From: Flavobacteriaceae bacterium
GTDB taxonomy: Bacteria > Bacteroidota > Bacteroidia > Flavobacteriales > Flavobacteriaceae
NCBI GenBank assembly: GCA_013003145.1
Contig: JABDLH010000245.1
Coordinates: 1-9,596 of the forward strand
Reading direction: 5' to 3'
DNA length: 9,596 bases
The position numbers and the translations under genes are program-made. Below, one piece after another: positions 5,809 through 9,596 of the stretch. The notes beneath the pieces are model-generated. The model saw nothing but the letters and a program-made list of their open reading frames with translations. It did no database searches and was not told the DNA's origin. How positions within the stretch are numbered: the stretch's first letter is position 1; each line of letters opens with the position of its first letter.

Positions 5809-8757
5809 TCAGGCTACGATATTGACAATCTTACCCGGCACAACGATCACTTTCTTTGGAGTTTTGCCATCTAACTGGGCCTTGGTTTTCTCATGTGCCA
5901 TGACAGCCGCTTCAATTTCTTTCCGGTCCATATCCAATGGTAATTGCATGGTAAACCTCATCTTCCCGTTAAAAGAGATAGGGTATTCCTTGTTCTGCTC
6001 TACAAGGTATTTCTCCTCAAAAACAGGGAAAGGCACCGTGGCGATAGACCCACTATGCCCTAGTTTCTCCCAAAGTTCCTCCGCAATGTGGGGCGCATAA
6101 GGGGAGATCAGGACAGCAAGAGGCTCCAGGATCTCGCGTGTATTGCACTTCTGTGAGCTGAGTTCATTAACACAGATCATAAAGGTAGAGACCGTGGTAT
6201 TAAAAGAAAAAGCCTCTATATCCTCCTCCACTTTCTTAATTGTCTTATGCAGGCTTTTTAATGCTTCTGCAGATGCCGTTTCCTCACTGACCTTAAAGCT
6301 GTCTTCCGGGCCAGAGTGGTAGAGCCTCCATAGTTTCTTAAGGAATCCATGTACCCCGGTAATCCCGGCAGTATTCCAGGGTTTTGCCTGTTCCAGCGGA
6401 CCGAGGAACATTTCGTACATCCTGAGAGAATCCGCCCCGTACTCTTCGCAAATGGCATCGGGGTTTACCACGTTGTATTTAGACTTGGACATTTTTTCAA
6501 CCTCCCGCGTAACTTTAAATACACCGTCGTCTTCCTTGACAAATATCGCCTCGTTAAATTCCGGCCTCCACGCTTTGAATCCTTCTATGTCCAGTTCATC
6601 CGAGGAATTCACCAGGGACACATCGGCATGTAGTGGTGTAAAATGAGGTTCTTCAGCCGCATCATCATCAGCATCTACGATCATCGGACCCAGCAGATCC
6701 TGTATTTTTCCAGAAATCTTTTTAAGACTCAGCTCGTCTTTTTTAATATTTTCGACCACCCCTGCACTCACGATTACAGGCACCCTGGCCCCGGGCATAT
6801 TCCACCTGCAGACAAACGCACTCGTTCCAAGGATCATTCCCTGGTTAATGAGCTTACGTGCAAATTCATCCTGGGGAACGAGTCCAAGGTCATACATGAA
6901 TTTCTGCCAGAAACGGGAATACAAGAGGTGTCCTGTGGCGTGTTCCATCCCACCTATATAGAGGTCCACATCTTTCCAATAATTTATGGCCTCCTGGGAG
7001 AAGATCTCTTCCTCGTTATGAGGATCCATATAACGGTTAAAGTATTGTGAGCTTCCGGCCCAACCGGGCATGGTATTAAGTTCCAGTGGAAATACGGACT
7101 TATGATCTATCTCCTCATTGCTCACCACCTCAGCTTTTTCTTCATTCCAGGCCCAATCCGTGGCGTTACCCAAAGGCGGTTCCCCGGTTTCGGTCGGCAG
7201 GTATTTTTCTACTTCTGGAAGGCGCAACGGCAGGTGTTTCTCATCTAACATATAAGGCAAGCCATCTTTGTAGTACACAGGGAAGGGTTCTCCCCAATAA
7301 CGCTGCCTGCTGAATACAGCATCGCGAAGCCTGTAATTGACCTTGCCTTGTCCCTGGCCCATTTCCTCAAGTGCAGCAATTGCTTTCTTACTCGCCTCCT
7401 TATAGCTGAGCCCGCTTAAGAAATCGGAATTATCGATAAAGGTATTCTCCTTATCAGCATGAGCTTCTTCAGAAATATCCACATCGCGGAAGATATTTGG
7501 GATGGGGATATTAAATTCCTTAGCAAAATCGTAATCACGCTGGTCACCACATGGTACAGACATTACGGCACCAGTACCGTAACCTGCCAGGACATAATCG
7601 CCGATCCAGATGGGGACATGCTCCTTAGAAAAGGGATGTATAGCGTAGGCACCGGTAAAGACCCCGGTAATTCGTTTTACATCTGCCATCCGCTCTCTTT
7701 CCGATCGCTTGGAAGCAGCGGCTACATAAGCTTCAACTTCTTCGCGTTGCGCGGGGGTTGTGATCTTATCCACCAGCTCGTGTTCCGGGGCAAGCGTCAT
7801 AAAGCTCACACCAAAGATCGTATCGGGCCGGGTTGTAAACACCTCGATGGGGTAGGATTCACCCGCCCCGGTTTCGGGTTGTGTATAAAAGGTAACCGCA
7901 GCCCCTACAGACCTCCCGATCCAGTTGGTCTGGGCATCCTTTAAGGGCTGCGGCCAGTCTATTTTTTGCAAACCATCCAGGAGTCTTTGAGCATATGCAG
8001 TGATACGCATACTCCATTGGGTCATTTTCTTACGTATAACGGGGTGCCCGCCTCGTTCACTAAGGCCATTGATGACCTCGTCATTAGCCAGGACGGTTCC
8101 CAGGGCGGGACACCAGTTTACTTCCGTATCAGCGAGGTAAGTAAGCCGGTATTTGAGCAAAAGTTTTTGCTGCTCCTTTTGAGACATGGCATTCCAGCTT
8201 TCGGCATCTATTGCCGGGGTATCTTCATCACAGGCTGCTTTTACGTTTGTATTCCCGGATTTTTCAAAGTGCCGGATCAGCTCTTCGATGGGTCTTGCCT
8301 TATCAGCTTCCCGGTCATACCAGGAGTGAAAGAGCTGAATAAAGACCCACTGTGTCCATTTATAATATTTATGATCAGAAGTGCGCACCTCCCTGCTCCA
8401 ATCAAAGGAGAATCCCAGCTTATCCAGTTGTTCGCGGTAGCGCTTAATATTCGCCTCTGTGGTCAGGGCCGGGTGTTGCCCGGTCTGTATGGCATATTGT
8501 TCTGCAGGCAGGCCGAAGGAATCGTAGCCCATGGGGTGAAGAACATTGAATCCCTTATGGCGTTTATAGCGCGCGTAGATGTCGCTGGCAATATATCCGA
8601 GTGGATGACCGACGTGCAGCCCGGCCCCAGATGGATAGGGAAACATATCGAGCACGTAAAACTTGGGTTTTTCACGGGATTCGTCCGCTTTAAAGGTTTG
8701 GTTGTCAGCCCAGTATTCTTGCCATTTATCTTCAATTTCCCTAAACGTATAACTCAT
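5809..8757 (-). CDS. leuS: Leucyl-tRNA synthetase, long Bacteroidota form
   Basis: Class Ia synthetase charging tRNA-Leu with leucine in the cytosol. I choose the ATG at 8757 (982 residues, starting MSYTFREIEDKWQ) over the in-frame ATG at 8802, because a perfect TAnnTTTG element lies between them and family N-termini begin here. In that numbering: the HIGH-type motif HVGH at 48-51 within PYPSGAGLHVGHPLGY; the CP1 editing domain with TTRPDT at 308-313 and CGDQRD at 403-408; KMSKS at 755-759; then the anticodon-binding helical domain and a C-terminal domain ending in GKIVNIVA. It is about 120 residues longer than E. coli LeuRS (860). Most of the extra length is in two places: about 50 residues near 148-197, before the editing domain, and about 55 extra residues in the leucine-specific region 645-754 before KMSKS. 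The zinc-type cysteines of the E. coli CP1 base are not kept (GLSERGGHPV). The gene is divergent from ftsX and closed by a strong terminator. Confidence 0.98.
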   Translation of the reverse strand: MSYTFREIEDKWQEYWADNQTFKADESREKPKFYVLDMFPYPSGAGLHVGHPLGYIASDIYARYKRHKGFNVLHPMGYDSFGLPAEQYAIQTGQHPALTTEANIKRYREQLDKLGFSFDWSREVRTSDHKYYKWTQWVFIQLFHSWYDREADKARPIEELIRHFEKSGNTNVKAACDEDTPAIDAESWNAMSQKEQQKLLLKYRLTYLADTEVNWCPALGTVLANDEVINGLSERGGHPVIRKKMTQWSMRITAYAQRLLDGLQKIDWPQPLKDAQTNWIGRSVGAAVTFYTQPETGAGESYPIEVFTTRPDTIFGVSFMTLAPEHELVDKITTPAQREEVEAYVAAASKRSERERMADVKRITGVFTGAYAIHPFSKEHVPIWIGDYVLAGYGTGAVMSVPCGDQRDYDFAKEFNIPIPNIFRDVDISEEAHADKENTFIDNSDFLSGLSYKEASKKAIAALEEMGQGQGKVNYRLRDAVFSRQRYWGEPFPVYYKDGLPYMLDEKHLPLRLPEVEKYLPTETGEPPLGNATDWAWNEEKAEVVSNEEIDHKSVFPLELNTMPGWAGSSQYFNRYMDPHNEEEIFSQEAINYWKDVDLYIGGMEHATGHLLYSRFWQKFMYDLGLVPQDEFARKLINQGMILGTSAFVCRWNMPGARVPVIVSAGVVENIKKDELSLKKISGKIQDLLGPMIVDADDDAAEEPHFTPLHADVSLVNSSDELDIEGFKAWRPEFNEAIFVKEDDGVFKVTREVEKMSKSKYNVVNPDAICEEYGADSLRMYEMFLGPLEQAKPWNTAGITGVHGFLKKLWRLYHSGPEDSFKVSEETASAEALKSLHKTIKKVEEDIEAFSFNTTVSTFMICVNELSSQKCNTREILEPLAVLISPYAPHIAEELWEKLGHSGSIATVPFPVFEEKYLVEQNKEYPISFNGKMRFTMQLPLDMDRKEIEAAVMAHEKTKAQLDGKTPKKVIVVPGKIVNIVA

Positions 8758-8783
8758 GTCTTCTATTTCCGTTCTGTGTGGCG

Positions 8784-8791
8784 CAAAAATA
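8784..8791 (-). promoter_or_regulatory. Candidate leuS promoter -7 element (TATTTTTG)
   Basis: Minus-strand TATTTTTG matches TAnnTTTG exactly and lies 26 bp before the ATG at 8757. The -33 box is unclear. The transcript would begin downstream of the alternative ATG at 8802, which decides the leuS start, and leaves no room for a T-box or attenuator leader. Confidence 0.55.
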
Positions 8792-8812
8792 AGTTTATTC
8801 AATTTACTTTCC

Positions 8813-8820
8813 TATTTTTA
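8813..8820 (+). promoter_or_regulatory. Candidate ftsX promoter -7 element (TATTTTTA)
   Basis: TATTTTTA is one base from TAnnTTTG and lies 17 bp before the ftsX ATG. An AT-rich region precedes it with no clear -33 TTG. With the leuS element 21 bp away on the other strand, the two divergent promoters would overlap. Confidence 0.35.
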
Positions 8821-8837
8821 CGGCATTCATATGTCCC

Positions 8838-9596
8838 ATGAGCAAAGCTTTTGAACGTTACCAGAAACGAAAATTAATCTCCTCCTACTTTTCCGTAGTA
8901 CTCAGCATTGGGCTTGTCCTTTTTTTGCTGGGAGCACTGGGTATCCTGGTATTGAATACCAAGAAACTCGCGGATCACTTTAAGGAACAGATCACCATCT
9001 CGGTCTTTTTAAAAGACAATGCCAAGGAGGTTGAAGTGGAGCAATTACAGAAAAGTCTCGCCCTGGCAGACTACACTCGCACCGCAACTTATGTTCCCAA
9101 AGAAGAAGCTGCGGCGGCCTACAGTGAAGAAATCGGTGAGGATTTTATGGAATTCCTCGGGGAAAACCCCTTAAAAAATTCGGTAGACATCACCCTGAAG
9201 GCGGATTTCGTCAGCACGCTTCAAATAGAAGAAATAGCGGCAGATCTTGGAGAGAAAGACTTTGTAGAAGAGGTGAGTTATGACCGGCCTTTGATCGCCC
9301 TGCTCACCGAAAATGTGCAGCGGATAAGCTTCTGGATCCTGGTGGCCAGTGCCCTCTTTACCGGTATTGCCGTATTGCTGATCAACAGTTCTATCAGGCT
9401 TTCTATCTATTCCAAGAGGTTCATCATCAAAACCATGCAAATGGTAGGTGCTACCAAGATGTTTATTAGAAAGCCTTTTATATGGACTAACCTCCGCCTG
9501 GGAATGCTTGGTGCAGTATTAGCCCTGGTTACACTGGGAGTCTGCCTGTATTACCTGGACCATAATTTCCCCGAATTAGGGCTTTTAAAAGACGAG
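8838..9596 (+). CDS. ftsX: Cell division protein FtsX, C-terminus cut by window edge
   Basis: Membrane subunit of the FtsE-FtsX complex, which couples ATP hydrolysis in the cytosol to activation of periplasmic cell-wall hydrolases at the division septum. The ATG at 8838 opens a frame that stays open to the last base: 253 residues, about 40 short of a usual FtsX (about 290). Order of parts: short cytosolic N-terminus with basic residues (FERYQKRKL), membrane segment 1 at about 16-39, periplasmic domain at about 45-160 including the family's ENPLKNSVDITL (109-120), membrane segment 2 at about 164-184, the cytosolic coupling region IIKTMQMVGATKMFIRKPF (196-214) that contacts FtsE in this family, and membrane segment 3 at about 219-240. 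Segment 4 is beyond the window. FtsE is not visible here; in Bacteroidota it is often encoded elsewhere. The gene is divergent from leuS with an 80-bp spacer. Confidence 0.95.
   Translation, partial: MSKAFERYQKRKLISSYFSVVLSIGLVLFLLGALGILVLNTKKLADHFKEQITISVFLKDNAKEVEVEQLQKSLALADYTRTATYVPKEEAAAAYSEEIGEDFMEFLGENPLKNSVDITLKADFVSTLQIEEIAADLGEKDFVEEVSYDRPLIALLTENVQRISFWILVASALFTGIAVLLINSSIRLSIYSKRFIIKTMQMVGATKMFIRKPFIWTNLRLGMLGAVLALVTLGVCLYYLDHNFPELGLLKDE

Noticed and set aside
7459..7944. Open frame of 161 codons on the plus strand opposite leuS
   Set aside because: Antisense to the LeuRS editing domain, with no start signal or recognisable family features.
8758..8802. T-box leader for leuS
   Set aside because: The leader implied by the -7 element is only about 20 nt, and no T-box sequence or terminator precedes leuS.
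7966..8841. Open frame of 291 codons on the plus strand opposite leuS
   Set aside because: It lies almost wholly antisense to the conserved N-terminal catalytic part of LeuRS, has no recognisable domain, and crosses the leuS-ftsX promoter spacer to overlap the ftsX start. It is a shadow of leuS codon use.
1..9596. Mobile elements, CRISPR arrays, tRNA or rRNA genes, defence systems
   Set aside because: No transposase or integrase motif, no regular repeat-spacer pattern, no cloverleaf and no known defence domain was seen; every long frame is a recognisable chromosomal gene.

Overview
The window looks like a piece of chromosome from a member of the Bacteroidota, most likely Flavobacteriaceae. 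Three things point that way. Several genes are preceded by the TAnnTTTG promoter -7 element typical of the phylum. Most starts lack a clear Shine-Dalgarno sequence. The leucyl-tRNA synthetase is about 980 residues, with large insertions relative to the E. coli enzyme. Genus cannot be settled from this sequence. I see no mobile element, CRISPR array, tRNA or rRNA, and no evident foreign gene: this is an ordinary core and metabolic region.

Layout. The left edge (1-1501) holds two minus-strand genes: ATP-dependent phosphoenolpyruvate carboxykinase (pckA, 3' end cut by the window) and, upstream of it, a small DUF423 membrane protein. A 192-bp divergent spacer containing a perfect 15-bp palindrome leads to two plus-strand genes: a saccharopine dehydrogenase (L-glutamate-forming type, LYS9/AASS-like) and an Lrp/AsnC regulator. 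They end at a strong hairpin that overlaps the regulator's stop codon. Converging on them from the right are two minus-strand genes, alanine dehydrogenase (ald) and, downstream of it, a YugP-type membrane zinc metallopeptidase. A 247-bp spacer upstream of ald contains several short repeated motifs and the terminator of the next gene, leuS (minus strand). leuS is divergent from ftsX (plus strand), which runs off the right edge. The leuS-ftsX spacer is only 80 bp and appears to hold both promoters.

How the genes may work together. The saccharopine dehydrogenase would release glutamate and allysine from saccharopine in lysine breakdown. Alanine dehydrogenase interconverts alanine and pyruvate, and PEP carboxykinase starts gluconeogenesis. 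An Lrp/AsnC regulator sits directly behind the saccharopine dehydrogenase gene, so a small amino-acid-responsive carbon/nitrogen unit is a reasonable inference. No lysine-ketoglutarate reductase is visible to complete the saccharopine route. leuS, ftsX and the YugP peptidase are unrelated housekeeping or envelope genes. The most interesting leads are regulatory: the 15-bp palindrome before the saccharopine dehydrogenase gene and the motif array before ald. Neither amounts to a demonstrated new system.
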